From positions 186,001-250,000 of the forward strand of contig NC_011313.1 of assembly GCF_000196495.1 (NCBI RefSeq): DNA of 64,000 bases, read 5' to 3'. Shown in pieces: positions 36,484 through 44,141 of this stretch (positions are counted from its first letter, which is position 1; the number at the start of each line of letters is the position of its first letter). A model generated the notes under the pieces. That model was given only the letters and a program-made list of their open reading frames with translations. It was not told the DNA's origin and searched no databases. Both the position numbers and the translations under genes were made by a program. This DNA is from Aliivibrio salmonicida LFI1238 (GTDB taxonomy: Bacteria; Pseudomonadota; Gammaproteobacteria; Enterobacterales; Vibrionaceae).

Positions 36484-37824
36484 ATGAAAACTCATTATCT
36501 TTCAATGAAATTAAAGCTCACCCTCATGTTTTTCTCCACCTCGGTGTTTGTGTTTATTGGCCTTGGCATCGCCATTCAGTATCTCGTTCAATCCCATTTC
36601 TATGAAGAAGATCGTAATCAACTAACCTCCAACCGCACTTCCATTTCCGTCTTACTGCAAAACAAAGGGATTACCAGTACCGAGATATTTGCATCATTAA
36701 AAAGCAGAGGCATTAATGTATGGATAACCAAAAATAACGGAGAGCAAACCCAAAACACCAACGTAATCGCAAATGATGACGCATTTTCTCCATCAAAAGA
36801 CCTTAACGAGTGGACGTATAATAACCACACATTTAGAACCTTATATTATCCTCTAAACGCACATGATGAGTACACTGGCCTTCTCATTGGCATTAACATT
36901 GATCATCACATTCAATTTAATAAAAAACTCAAAGTTATTTTAATGTGGTCTATTAGCATCGCGAGTTTGCTGTCTTTTCTTTACAGTTTTTTGATCGTGA
37001 GTATGGGATTTAAACCGCTTAGGTCACTGCAAAATCGAATCAAAGAAGTTCAACCAAATAAATTGCATATCCGATTATCTGATGAAAGTTTACCCACTGA
37101 GCTCATTGAGTTTGCGAGGGTGCAAAACCAAATGCTTGAACGATTAGAATTGGGGTTTCAGCGCTTAAGTGACTTTTCTTCTGATATTGCCCATGAGTTA
37201 AAAACCCCATTATCGAACATTGTGACACAAACTCAAGTCACGCTATCGCACCCAAGATCCACACAAGACTATCAAGACATTTTATCGTCTAATTTAGAAG
37301 AATTAGAACGGATCAATAAAACCATTAACGATACTCTTTACCTTGCTAAATCAGAAAATGATTTGCTATTAAAGAGTAATATTCACTTAGATTTAGTCTC
37401 ATTATTTGAACCTATTGTAGAATATTACAGCATCATTTCTGAAGAGTCAGACGTTACTATTCGGCTTTCTGGTAAGGGCGTGCTATGGGGGGATAAATCG
37501 ATGATACAACGAATTGCTAATAATCTCTTATCAAACGCAATTCGTCATTCAGCACCAAACAGTTCTATTTTAATTGATATCAAAGACAGCCCAAATAAAG
37601 TGAAATTATCAATTTCAAACACAGGTGACACCATCCAAGAAAAGGATCTGCCTTTTATTTTTGAGCGCTTTTACAGAGCCGATAAATCACGACGACATTC
37701 AAGCAGCACAGGCGCAGGACTTGGATTAACCATCGTTCGTTCGATTGTAAATGCACATAGTGGAAAGATAACAGTGCAGTCTGCCGATACACAAACAACG
37801 TTTACCGTTTCTTTCCAAAAATAA
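36484..37824 (+). CDS. CusS-like heavy-metal sensor histidine kinase
   Basis: A 446-residue kinase with two membrane helices (about 12-32 and 158-178), a periplasmic sensor between them, HAMP, and HisKA box FSSDIAHELKTPLSNIVTQTQV. The ATPase domain has NLLSNAIRHSAPNSS, and a G2 box RHSSSTGAGLGLTIVRSIVN. Sequence order matches the CusS/CopS type that senses Cu(I)/Ag(I) in the periplasm. No copper-export gene is present next to it, so the regulated targets lie elsewhere. Confidence 0.88.
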   Translation: MKTHYLSMKLKLTLMFFSTSVFVFIGLGIAIQYLVQSHFYEEDRNQLTSNRTSISVLLQNKGITSTEIFASLKSRGINVWITKNNGEQTQNTNVIANDDAFSPSKDLNEWTYNNHTFRTLYYPLNAHDEYTGLLIGINIDHHIQFNKKLKVILMWSISIASLLSFLYSFLIVSMGFKPLRSLQNRIKEVQPNKLHIRLSDESLPTELIEFARVQNQMLERLELGFQRLSDFSSDIAHELKTPLSNIVTQTQVTLSHPRSTQDYQDILSSNLEELERINKTINDTLYLAKSENDLLLKSNIHLDLVSLFEPIVEYYSIISEESDVTIRLSGKGVLWGDKSMIQRIANNLLSNAIRHSAPNSSILIDIKDSPNKVKLSISNTGDTIQEKDLPFIFERFYRADKSRRHSSSTGAGLGLTIVRSIVNAHSGKITVQSADTQTTFTVSFQK

Positions 37825-37827
37825 TGA

Positions 37828-38876
37828 TTAATTCGTAATGTTAGCCCAATTCAAATCAACAATACGTTCATCCGCAATGTAATAAATCACATCGCCTGGC
37901 GATAGTATGGTTTCTAGACTTGGGTTAATTTTACACCCTTCATTATTTGTCTGTATGGCAATAATGATGGCTTCATACTGCTTCTTAAATGGCGTATACA
38001 CCGATTCAATCGTAAATGGCGTGATGTCGCTCGGTATCTCAATTGAGTATTGAGTCTGACCTTCATGCGCACTCACCAACTCAGAATGAATAAAGCTTGA
38101 GCCTTTATCCATCACAGACTTCGCAACTAATTCTGTCGACAATGACGAAATACACTCTGAATTTGGGCAATATTTATGCAGTAAATCTCGTTTGATTGGG
38201 TCTTCAAAATGCGCGACTAAGTGTGCTTCGCTGTTTTGCTCTGCAACAAATAAGCTCACCGTTAATGTCACATCGTCTAAATCGGTATCGACAATCACCG
38301 CACTGGCTTTTGATAAATTAGAACGCTCCATTTCAACCGCATCAGTAAACGAGTTAACGCGCACAAAATGGATATCAGAATCAAAAGGAGACTCTTCATA
38401 CTCACAAGAGACAACCACCACTTCTCGTCGGCCTTGCTCTTCTCTTCTTAACATTTGAACAAGGTGAGGCGTTCGCCCACTGTTTATTCCAATAACGATA
38501 ATGTGATTTTCTAAGTTCAAGTTTCGTCTCCCTCTTCTGTTTGTACGCCAAAAATCGGTAAAAAATACCGCGGCACGTCCCACTGACAACGCAAATAAAC
38601 CAACACCGCATGGAATAATAAACAGTGCTGAAAATAAACGACCATAATCCGTTGTTGGACTTAAATCTCCATAACCGACGGTACTGCTTGTCGTGACAAT
38701 GTAGTAAAAAAACTGGATAAATTGTCGGTTAACTGGGGTTCATTTGCATACGATAACCCTAACCAACTTAATAGTGCGTAACTGATAAGAAGAAACATCA
38801 GTGTGTACATATTAATCGCCATAAAATGCTTATTAATCAAGTTATTAATGACTTTTAATATTGCGTGCATATCCAT
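37828..38876 (-). pseudogene. Two-helix potassium channel with RCK domain, frameshifted
   Basis: The reading frame starts at 38876 with a membrane helix (MYTLMFLLISYALLSWLGLSY) and the pore-helix beginning NLSSFF, then leaves frame. Restoring one T in the T7 run (plus-strand A7, 38706-38712) gives YYIVTTSSTVGYGDLSPTTD, the K+ selectivity filter. The second helix LFIIPCGVGLFALSVG follows, then a TrkA-N/RCK domain (HIIVIGINSGRTPHLVQML). The total would be about 349 residues. As sequenced, the product stops before the filter (…SVMEI*). Real inactivation, tract-length variation or a read error are all possible. Confidence 0.9.
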
Positions 38877-38955
38877 CTCCCTTCTATTTCGTTTCCATGA
38901 AAATTTTAAGCCAATACTGACTTAAAAAAACAAGACAGTGTAACTGACTAAAAAA

Positions 38956-39429
38956 TTAACGTACACCTTCCAGTTTTAATAGCGCGTCTTTAATATCTAG
39001 GCCACCCGCATAGCCCGTTAAACTGCCATTTTTACCAATAACACGATGGCAAGGCACGATAATTGAAATCGGATTTTTACCATTAGCGCCACCTACCGCT
39101 TGAGAGGCTTTAGGGTTGCCGACTGCAATAGCGAGATCTTTATAACACCAGGTTTCACCATAAGGAATGGTCGTTAATGCCTGCCATACCTTGTTTTGAA
39201 ATTCTGTGCCATTTGCCGCTAATGGGATCGAGAACTCACGACGTTCACCATTGAAGTATTCGGTTAACTGGCTAATAGTGAGTTGCAAAATTGGATGCTC
39301 ATCGTCTTGCACTCCAAAGTCACTAAGTGTTCTTGCGTGACTTTCATACCACACACCCAGTAGACCATCGTCATTACCATTGACCGTGATCAGGCCTATT
39401 GGACTATCAAATTGCGTATATACATTCAT
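38956..39429 (-). CDS. ogt: Methylated-DNA-protein-cysteine methyltransferase
   Basis: A 157-residue DNA-repair protein that removes O6-alkyl groups from guanine by suicidal transfer to Cys127 in the IIVPCHRVIG motif. The preceding GGANGKNPI and the following SLTGYAGGLDIKDALL complete the DNA_binding_1 domain. I use the ATG at 39429, preceded by GAGGAATAATAAA. A longer frame (to 39489) overlaps the ArsR gene. It starts 4 bases after the arsR-type stop, so both are cotranscribed. Confidence 0.93.
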   Translation of the reverse strand: MNVYTQFDSPIGLITVNGNDDGLLGVWYESHARTLSDFGVQDDEHPILQLTISQLTEYFNGERREFSIPLAANGTEFQNKVWQALTTIPYGETWCYKDLAIAVGNPKASQAVGGANGKNPISIIVPCHRVIGKNGSLTGYAGGLDIKDALLKLEGVR

Positions 39430-39433
39430 TTTA

Positions 39434-39739
39434 TTATTCCTCTTCTTCACACGCTTCATCAAAACAACATTCATCTTGTAAAAAACCAATCACTGACGTC
39501 AGTTTCTCATATTCAGCCACACAAAAAAGGGTACGACCTTCACGGCGTTGTGAAATTAGCCCCGCAGACGCTAAACCGGACACATGATGAGACAACGTAG
39601 AACCCGGAATATCCAATTTCTCTTGAAGTCCGCCAACCGCAATACCTTTGTATCCTGCTCTCACCACACTTTTATAAATAGCCAAACGTGTAGGATGACC
39701 TAGCTCTTTCAATGCTTTAGCGACAATCTCGATGTCCAT
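39434..39739 (-). CDS. ArsR-family transcriptional regulator
   Basis: A 101-residue winged-helix protein: AKALKELGHPTRLAIYKSVVRAG, GGLQEKLDIPGSTLSHHVSGL (recognition helix) and GLISQRREGRTLFCVAEYEK (wing). The tail is Cys- and Glu-rich (DECCFDEACEEEE), suggesting metal or thiol sensing. It heads a two-gene unit with ogt. IS91 copy B lies 25 bases upstream of the ATG, so the native promoter has been replaced or moved. Confidence 0.88.
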   Translation of the reverse strand: MDIEIVAKALKELGHPTRLAIYKSVVRAGYKGIAVGGLQEKLDIPGSTLSHHVSGLASAGLISQRREGRTLFCVAEYEKLTSVIGFLQDECCFDEACEEEE

Positions 39740-39764
39740 AGTTTGATCCTCTTTAAATTTAAAG

Positions 39765-41200
39765 GTAAGGAATTTGAATGTTGCTGAGTTAGCATTGGCC
39801 CGTCTAAAAAAGCCAATTTCACCATCGCTGTTTTTTTAAAAGGTATCGAAAATATAATTATCGGGGATTTTATAACTGTTTTAGCCCTATTTCATGAGTT
39901 TTAGATACACTTATCCTACAAACCTTATTATGCTGCCCTCAATTCTGACTGAACTATCGCATGGGTGACTAAATCATTGACCGAATTTCCGACTCGGAAA
40001 TTCGTAAACACCAGACGACTTTCACATAAAATACATTCGTACGGATCTACTTTTACATATCCTTTTAACATTGCGGCATACCCTGGCATTTTCGGCTCAG
40101 CTTCTATTGTCATACCTAAAGCTGCATAAACTCTAGGCAGAGCTTCTCCACGACGACGCATTGATAAAAAACCGTAGTATCGGATCATCTTGAAATGTTT
40201 ATCAGGATAGTGCTCTACTATCCGTCTTATCATCTCTTCTGGTGATAATGTTAGGCTGTCTGTTGTTCCTGTTCGATGGTCTAAATAATTAAACGTTATC
40301 ATTCCGCCTTTGGCGTAATGACTTAAACGTGACGCTGAAATCGGGGGCCGTTTTAAATACCGACCAAGATAGTTCATCGTCGGTTTTACATTATTTGTCT
40401 TTTTAGCAAAATGAAGCTTCCAACGACGATTATATTGACTGCTTAAAAAGCGTGACCAATCCGTTTTATTACGGATATAGGGGCATTCTTCGCTTGATAA
40501 ATCAAGCTCATAATAAGCCTTACCCAATAAACTGACGATAGCCGCTCTCCAACAAGGCTCTGTCGTTTTCATTTGGAAGTAAATGGGTTTCCATAAACCG
40601 GTACGTTCACAAATTCCCCCACGAGTGACCGATAAATGTAAGTGCGTATTCCAATTCAGTTTTCGACCGTAAGTATGAAGAGCACAAAAGATACCGACAT
40701 CTATTCCTTTATCTTTTGCCCATCCCAGCAGAATGTTTGCAGCACATTTGAATAATTTATTTAACAGCCAACGGTTATGACGAAAGATAGGCCATAGCGT
40801 GTTTGGAAGGGTAAAGGTGATGTGTTGATATTCGCATTCAGGGAAGACATGTTGTTGCTTTTGTATCCATCGCTCTGTGGCTTTCATGCCACAGCTACTG
40901 CACGCTCGAGATTTACAGGTTTGGTGAATATATTTGATATGGGTACAGTCAGGGTTGCAACAATGATATTCGCGAGAGCCAAAAGCCGCTGTCCCACAGG
41001 ACAGCATCTTTGTGACATTTTCAATCACGACCGCTCTTAGGTTAGCTTTGTTATTATGAAGAAATTTAAGCCAGTTATTTTGACTATTAAATAATTGTTT
41101 CAGGGGTTTATATGCGTGCATGGCGATAGGATAAACGATTTATTGGCAACAATGGAAGAGGTTGAGTCCTTTTGATTTGCGCCGTAGGCGCCTATTGTTC
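39765..41200 (-). mobile_element. IS91-family element, copy B (1436 bp)
   Basis: Same length and ends as copies A and C. The low-coordinate end is next to AAAG upstream of the ArsR-type gene; the high-coordinate end finishes GTTC at 41200, next to the plasmid-like segment. It is in direct orientation with copy C, and the two bracket that segment. Confidence 0.93.
39928..41121 (-). CDS. IS91-family rolling-circle transposase (copy B)
   Basis: 397 residues, identical to copy A: zinc-binding Cys pairs, HLHLSV HUH motif and Y-x3-Y tyrosines. Intact. Confidence 0.93.
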   Translation of the reverse strand: MHAYKPLKQLFNSQNNWLKFLHNNKANLRAVVIENVTKMLSCGTAAFGSREYHCCNPDCTHIKYIHQTCKSRACSSCGMKATERWIQKQQHVFPECEYQHITFTLPNTLWPIFRHNRWLLNKLFKCAANILLGWAKDKGIDVGIFCALHTYGRKLNWNTHLHLSVTRGGICERTGLWKPIYFQMKTTEPCWRAAIVSLLGKAYYELDLSSEECPYIRNKTDWSRFLSSQYNRRWKLHFAKKTNNVKPTMNYLGRYLKRPPISASRLSHYAKGGMITFNYLDHRTGTTDSLTLSPEEMIRRIVEHYPDKHFKMIRYYGFLSMRRRGEALPRVYAALGMTIEAEPKMPGYAAMLKGYVKVDPYECILCESRLVFTNFRVGNSVNDLVTHAIVQSELRAA

Positions 41201-41395
41201 TCAGATCACGACAAAAAGGTTATTGGTGCGAGTTATTCAGCAAAAATCAAACGTGAAACGACACAGAACGCCCTACAAGACGCTTTTAATGAATTAGTGA
41301 GCCAATGTATCAAGCCAACACAAAAAGCCGTTGCTAATCTATCAGGTAAATCATTAAGAACAGTTGAACGCAATTGGTCAAAAATAGAAAAATAG
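41201..41395 (+). pseudogene. C-terminal fragment of a plasmid-type protein with an HTH-like end
   Basis: Sixty-four codons, open from the IS91 junction to TAG, read SDHDKKVIGASYSAKIKR and end in a helix-turn-helix-like TQKAVANLSGKSLRTVERNW. The open frame continues upstream into the IS91 end (TTG, MSPFDLRRRRLLF), which is not part of the gene. It is probably the tail of a replication or mobilisation protein whose front was removed; it may belong to the same gene as the fragment at 44142, but the join would need a base adjustment. Confidence 0.5.
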
Positions 41396-41404
41396 CTTTT
41401 TTAG

Positions 41405-41413
41405 TTATCCACA
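41405..41413. promoter_or_regulatory. DnaA box TTATCCACA
   Basis: A perfect match to the strong DnaA-box consensus TTATNCACA lies just after the truncated gene at 41395 and upstream of the iteron-like repeats. One 9-mer can occur by chance, but its position in an origin-like region supports it. Confidence 0.5.
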
Positions 41414-41467
41414 ATTTAATGTTTTTCAGGACTCAAATTGTTAATAATTTTACCCGTCATTAGGTGG

Positions 41468-41729
41468 TATCAGGTTATCCCCCGATAGGGTGTCTTGTTT
41501 TAGTGGGTTTAAGGATTGTTCATTTAGAGAGAATTATTCTCAAAGAGAGTGAGCGTTACAAAATCGTTCTATTCGTCCCTAATCTCTCCCGTATCGACAA
41601 ACAAAGGTCAAAAGACGGTTTAGCAGGAAAAGAAATAAAAACCCTTTAAAATCGTCATATGAGGCTTTTATATCTAAAACTAATTATCACTATCAAAAAG
41701 GTATCACACGGTGCTATCAGGTTATCCCC
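41468..41729 (+). repeat. Direct repeat pair TATCAGGTTATCCCC
   Basis: An identical 15-mer occurs at 41468-41482 and 41715-41729 in a stretch otherwise without a supported gene (41396-41748). Each contains a DnaA-box-like core TTATCC. Possible initiator or partition sites of the plasmid-like segment. Confidence 0.55.
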
Positions 41730-41748
41730 GAAATATTGAGGTAAAATT

Positions 41749-41946
41749 ATGATTGTTAATTCACCAGAAAGCACAGATCGAGCTATGGAGCTTATTTTCG
41801 AGCTTTTAGAAGATTATGAAGCCAACATCAAGGCTATACACGAATTAGCCGATAAAATAGAGGTTTATGAAGCCACTGCGCCAGAATTGGCAGACTTCAA
41901 CAATCGTATGGCAAAACTTGACGAACTTGAAAAATTGGCGAAATGA
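41749..41946 (+). CDS. Small acidic helical protein (65 aa), unknown
   Basis: ATG preceded by GAGGTAAAATT, a good ribosome-binding site. The product is strongly helical and acidic (ELIFELLEDYEANIKAIHELADKIEVYEA). The second half has a faint resemblance to the N-terminal part of HigA-type antitoxins, but no HTH and no toxin gene are next to it, so I do not name it. It may be a dimerising plasmid accessory protein. Confidence 0.55.
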   Translation: MIVNSPESTDRAMELIFELLEDYEANIKAIHELADKIEVYEATAPELADFNNRMAKLDELEKLAK

Positions 41947-42103
41947 TGACCGATTATATTAATGATATGTTAAAAAACCAGTTTTTAAAGCGTGTTTATG
42001 TTTTATTATGATAAATGGGCATATTATCACCAAAAACGGTATTTTCAGCCTTTTCCTATTTGTGTATGTTAGAAAACTAATTTTTAAACAGCCCTAAAAC
42101 GAT

Positions 42104-42214
42104 AAATCAAAAATGACCCTAAAATAAATCGAAAATGATTTATCAATAAATCGAAAAAGATCTATGTTGCATTTTAAATTAAATCAAAAAAGATTCGACA
42201 CAGTTCAAAAAAGA
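42104..42214 (+). repeat. Iteron-like repeats phased at 11-bp multiples
   Basis: Five copies of a 13-mer close to AAATCRAAAAWGA begin at 42104, 42126, 42148, 42181 and 42202 (the last degenerate, AGTTCAAAAAAGA). Spacings are 22, 22, 33 and 21 bases, so all copies face nearly the same side of the helix. This is the arrangement of plasmid-origin iterons. They end 40 bases before the winged-helix gene at 42254. Confidence 0.65.
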
Positions 42215-42253
42215 TTTACACTATGTATATACCATTAAAAAAGGAAAAACATT

Positions 42254-42511
42254 ATGGAAAATGAACTGAAATTATTAAAAATCGTTTTAAAAGCAGATTT
42301 AACAAAAGTTGAATTGAAAATCGTTGTATACCTACTAAATACAGGCGATAAGACGGTAAAACTAACAAATCCAGAAATGGCTTGCGCCTGCGGCATATTA
42401 CCAGCCAATTTTAGACGAGCATTAAAAAAACTTGAAGAAAATCAAGTTGTTGGGCGTAGAAAAGATGGTATTTATATTCGTTCTATCAATTCTTGGAAAG
42501 CTTCAAAATAG
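42254..42511 (+). CDS. Small winged-helix DNA-binding protein
   Basis: An 85-residue protein with a single winged-helix pattern: LTKVELKIVVYLLNTGDKTVK, then NPEMACACGILPANFRRALKKLEEN as recognition helix and VVGRRKDGIYIRSI as wing. This resembles the domain of replication initiators of the RepO/RepA kind and of MarR-like regulators, but it is too short to be a complete initiator. AAGGAAAAACATT precedes the ATG. Being directly downstream of the iteron-like repeats, it may bind them. Confidence 0.62.
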   Translation: MENELKLLKIVLKADLTKVELKIVVYLLNTGDKTVKLTNPEMACACGILPANFRRALKKLEENQVVGRRKDGIYIRSINSWKASK

Positions 42512-42600
42512 TCATATTATTTGACATATATTTTTAATATGTCAAATAATATAAAAAGGTTAGAAAACCACTTTTTAAAGCCATTATAAGGAGCTAAATA

Positions 42601-43203
42601 ATGATAGATTTTAAACACGACACGGTTAAGCTACATATAGCATTTGAAATAAAGAATGATTGCTATGTAAAAGTTACAAAATTAAATGAAGAAAAAAACA
42701 AAATGCTTCAAGATTTTATTGATGAAATTGAAATGAGAAAAGATACCGATTGGGATCTTGGCTTAGAGTTTCAAAATAGAATAATGCCTAAAATGGCATC
42801 TTTTGGCGGTCAGATTTCAGGACTTACAAGAATTGTAAAAAGTGAACTCGCTAAATATGTTTTAGGCGTTTTAGTAGATAATAATAAAAATTATTTTCAA
42901 CAATTCACAACAATGAATTTTTTAGTATTCTCAAAATATTTCTTGGAAACATCACCAACCAACAAATCAATTTTACAATTTATTGATAATTCTATTGATT
43001 GGAAAACTAAAAACATCAACAATCCAAAGTTTGCCAGAAAAGAAAAATTCATTGAATATTTAGATAAATTGGATGTAGATAAAAGCGGTCATTTTTGGGG
43101 TGACTGGTTTAATGAAGAATATTCAAAATATCGTGAATTGGTTCAACGAGACAGCGCAAACGCTCGTGAAAATGTACGATTAATAAAAGAATCTATTAAA
43201 TAA
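42601..43203 (+). CDS. Hypothetical protein of the plasmid-like segment
   Basis: A 200-residue soluble protein, charged and helical, that I do not recognise. Features are an N-terminal strand pair (VKLHIAFEIKNDCYVKVTKL) and a Trp-rich end (HFWGDWFNEEYSKYRELV). AAGGAGCTAAATA gives a perfect ribosome-binding site. No signal peptide. Strong Lys/Asn bias unlike chromosomal neighbours. Confidence 0.65.
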   Translation: MIDFKHDTVKLHIAFEIKNDCYVKVTKLNEEKNKMLQDFIDEIEMRKDTDWDLGLEFQNRIMPKMASFGGQISGLTRIVKSELAKYVLGVLVDNNKNYFQQFTTMNFLVFSKYFLETSPTNKSILQFIDNSIDWKTKNINNPKFARKEKFIEYLDKLDVDKSGHFWGDWFNEEYSKYRELVQRDSANARENVRLIKESIK

Positions 43204-43266
43204 ATATTTATATGTGTTGTATATTAATATGTTAAATGGGTAATACTCTAAAATAAGGATTGGGCT

Positions 43267-43827
43267 GTGGCGTTTTTAACGGATGATGAATTAAAATGTA
43301 TGGGGTTTAAAAGCCTTGGTAAGTCGGTAAAAATTAGTGATAAAGCATCAATATACAATTGTAATGAAATTGAATTGGGTGATCACTCTAGAATTGATGA
43401 TTTTTGTGTAGTATCAGGAAAGGTTAAAATAGGTAGAAATGTTCACTTCGCTACACACTGCTTAGTTGCAGGTGGTGAAGAAGGGTTAATATTTGATGAT
43501 TTTTCTGGTTTAGCTTATAGCTGTCAAATCTTCACCCGTACTGATGATTATAGTGGTAGTAGCATGACCAACCCTACAGTTCCTGATAAATATAAGTTTG
43601 TAGTAAAAAAAGAAATGAGGGTGGGTAGGCATGCAATTGTCGGAGCTGGCTCTATTATTTTACCTGGTGTTAATTTAGCAGAAGGAACATCAATAGGTGC
43701 TTTGTCCTTAGTTAGGAAAAGTACACAGCCTTGGAGTATATATTTAGGTAATCCAGCTAAAAAGTTAAAGGATAGAAAAAAGGATTTACTGAAACTTGAA
43801 GAATTGTATTTAATTGAGGCATTATAA
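43267..43827 (+). CDS. Left-handed beta-helix acyltransferase
   Basis: A 186-residue protein built of hexapeptide repeats (ASIYNCNEIELGDHSRIDDFCVVSGKVKIGRNVHFATHCLVAGG is split across two coils), with His in NVHFATHC and a C-terminal coil VGRHAIVGAGSIILPGVNLAEGTSIGALSLV. This is the CysE/LacA/WbbJ O-acetyltransferase fold, likely acetylating a sugar of a surface polysaccharide. It starts with GTG at 43267. Its presence on a plasmid-like segment suggests a cell-surface modification cargo (inference). Confidence 0.8.
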   Translation: MAFLTDDELKCMGFKSLGKSVKISDKASIYNCNEIELGDHSRIDDFCVVSGKVKIGRNVHFATHCLVAGGEEGLIFDDFSGLAYSCQIFTRTDDYSGSSMTNPTVPDKYKFVVKKEMRVGRHAIVGAGSIILPGVNLAEGTSIGALSLVRKSTQPWSIYLGNPAKKLKDRKKDLLKLEELYLIEAL

Positions 43828-44141
43828 TTTTACATAACACCTGTTAATGTACAGTTTAAAAAAGATCATTTAATGGTCTTTTTCTGTTAATTGCTATGTT
43901 AGAAAACCAGTTTTCAAACACTTGGCTTGATTATATTTTAATACATGATTAACTGATATACGAGTAAATAAAAAAGTTGGATTTTACACTTACGACAGGT
44001 CAATAAAAATAAGAAACAGACTACCAACGACTCTAAAATCTAAGTTTCTCATCGCTACGCTTGAGTAAACTTTAATTTTAGGTTGGCAATTGCATTGAGC
44101 TTAAAGACAAGGAGATCCAAACGCTAACGGAGAAATAGCAA
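43828..44141. other. Non-coding region before the possible mobilisation gene
   Basis: About 310 bases with no supported ORF. It contains a short hairpin AAAAGATCATTTAATGGTCTTTTT (about 43859-43882, terminator-like for the acyltransferase), one copy of the 24-bp repeat (43895-43919) and the large inverted repeat at 44024-44086. Confidence 0.55.
44024..44086. repeat. Large imperfect inverted repeat, oriT-like position
   Basis: The left arm (CCAAC, CTAAAATCTAAGTTT, CTCA) and right arm (TGAG, AAACTTTAATTTTAG, GTTGG) pair in register with a few mismatches and bulges around a 10-base loop at 44052-44061. It sits 56 bases upstream of the plus-strand gene at 44142. Position and size are like a mobilisation origin; no T tract follows, so it is not a typical terminator. 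Confidence 0.5.

Larger units (their letters stand above)
41966..43919 (+). repeat. Four dispersed copies of a 24-bp repeat
   Basis: Copies at 41966-41990, 42065-42089, 42559-42580 and 43895-43919 match TATGTTAGAAAACCAGTTTTTAAA-type sequence with up to four differences. The core AAAAC-CA-GTTTT is itself palindromic. All lie in intergenic positions of the plasmid-like segment, and none was noticed outside it. They look like binding sites for a plasmid protein. Confidence 0.65.

Noticed and set aside
41464..41649. 61-codon frame in the plasmid-like segment
   Set aside because: It lies across one TATCAGGTTATCCCC repeat, has no ribosome-binding site and an unconvincing product; the region looks like an origin rather than a gene.
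41749..41946. Toxin-antitoxin system
   Set aside because: The 65-residue protein faintly resembles part of HigA-type antitoxins, but no toxin-like gene is adjacent and no HTH is visible.
41966..42214. CRISPR array
   Set aside because: The repeats in the plasmid-like segment are degenerate, irregularly placed or only 13 bp with 8-20 bp gaps; no cas genes are present, so iterons or operators fit better.
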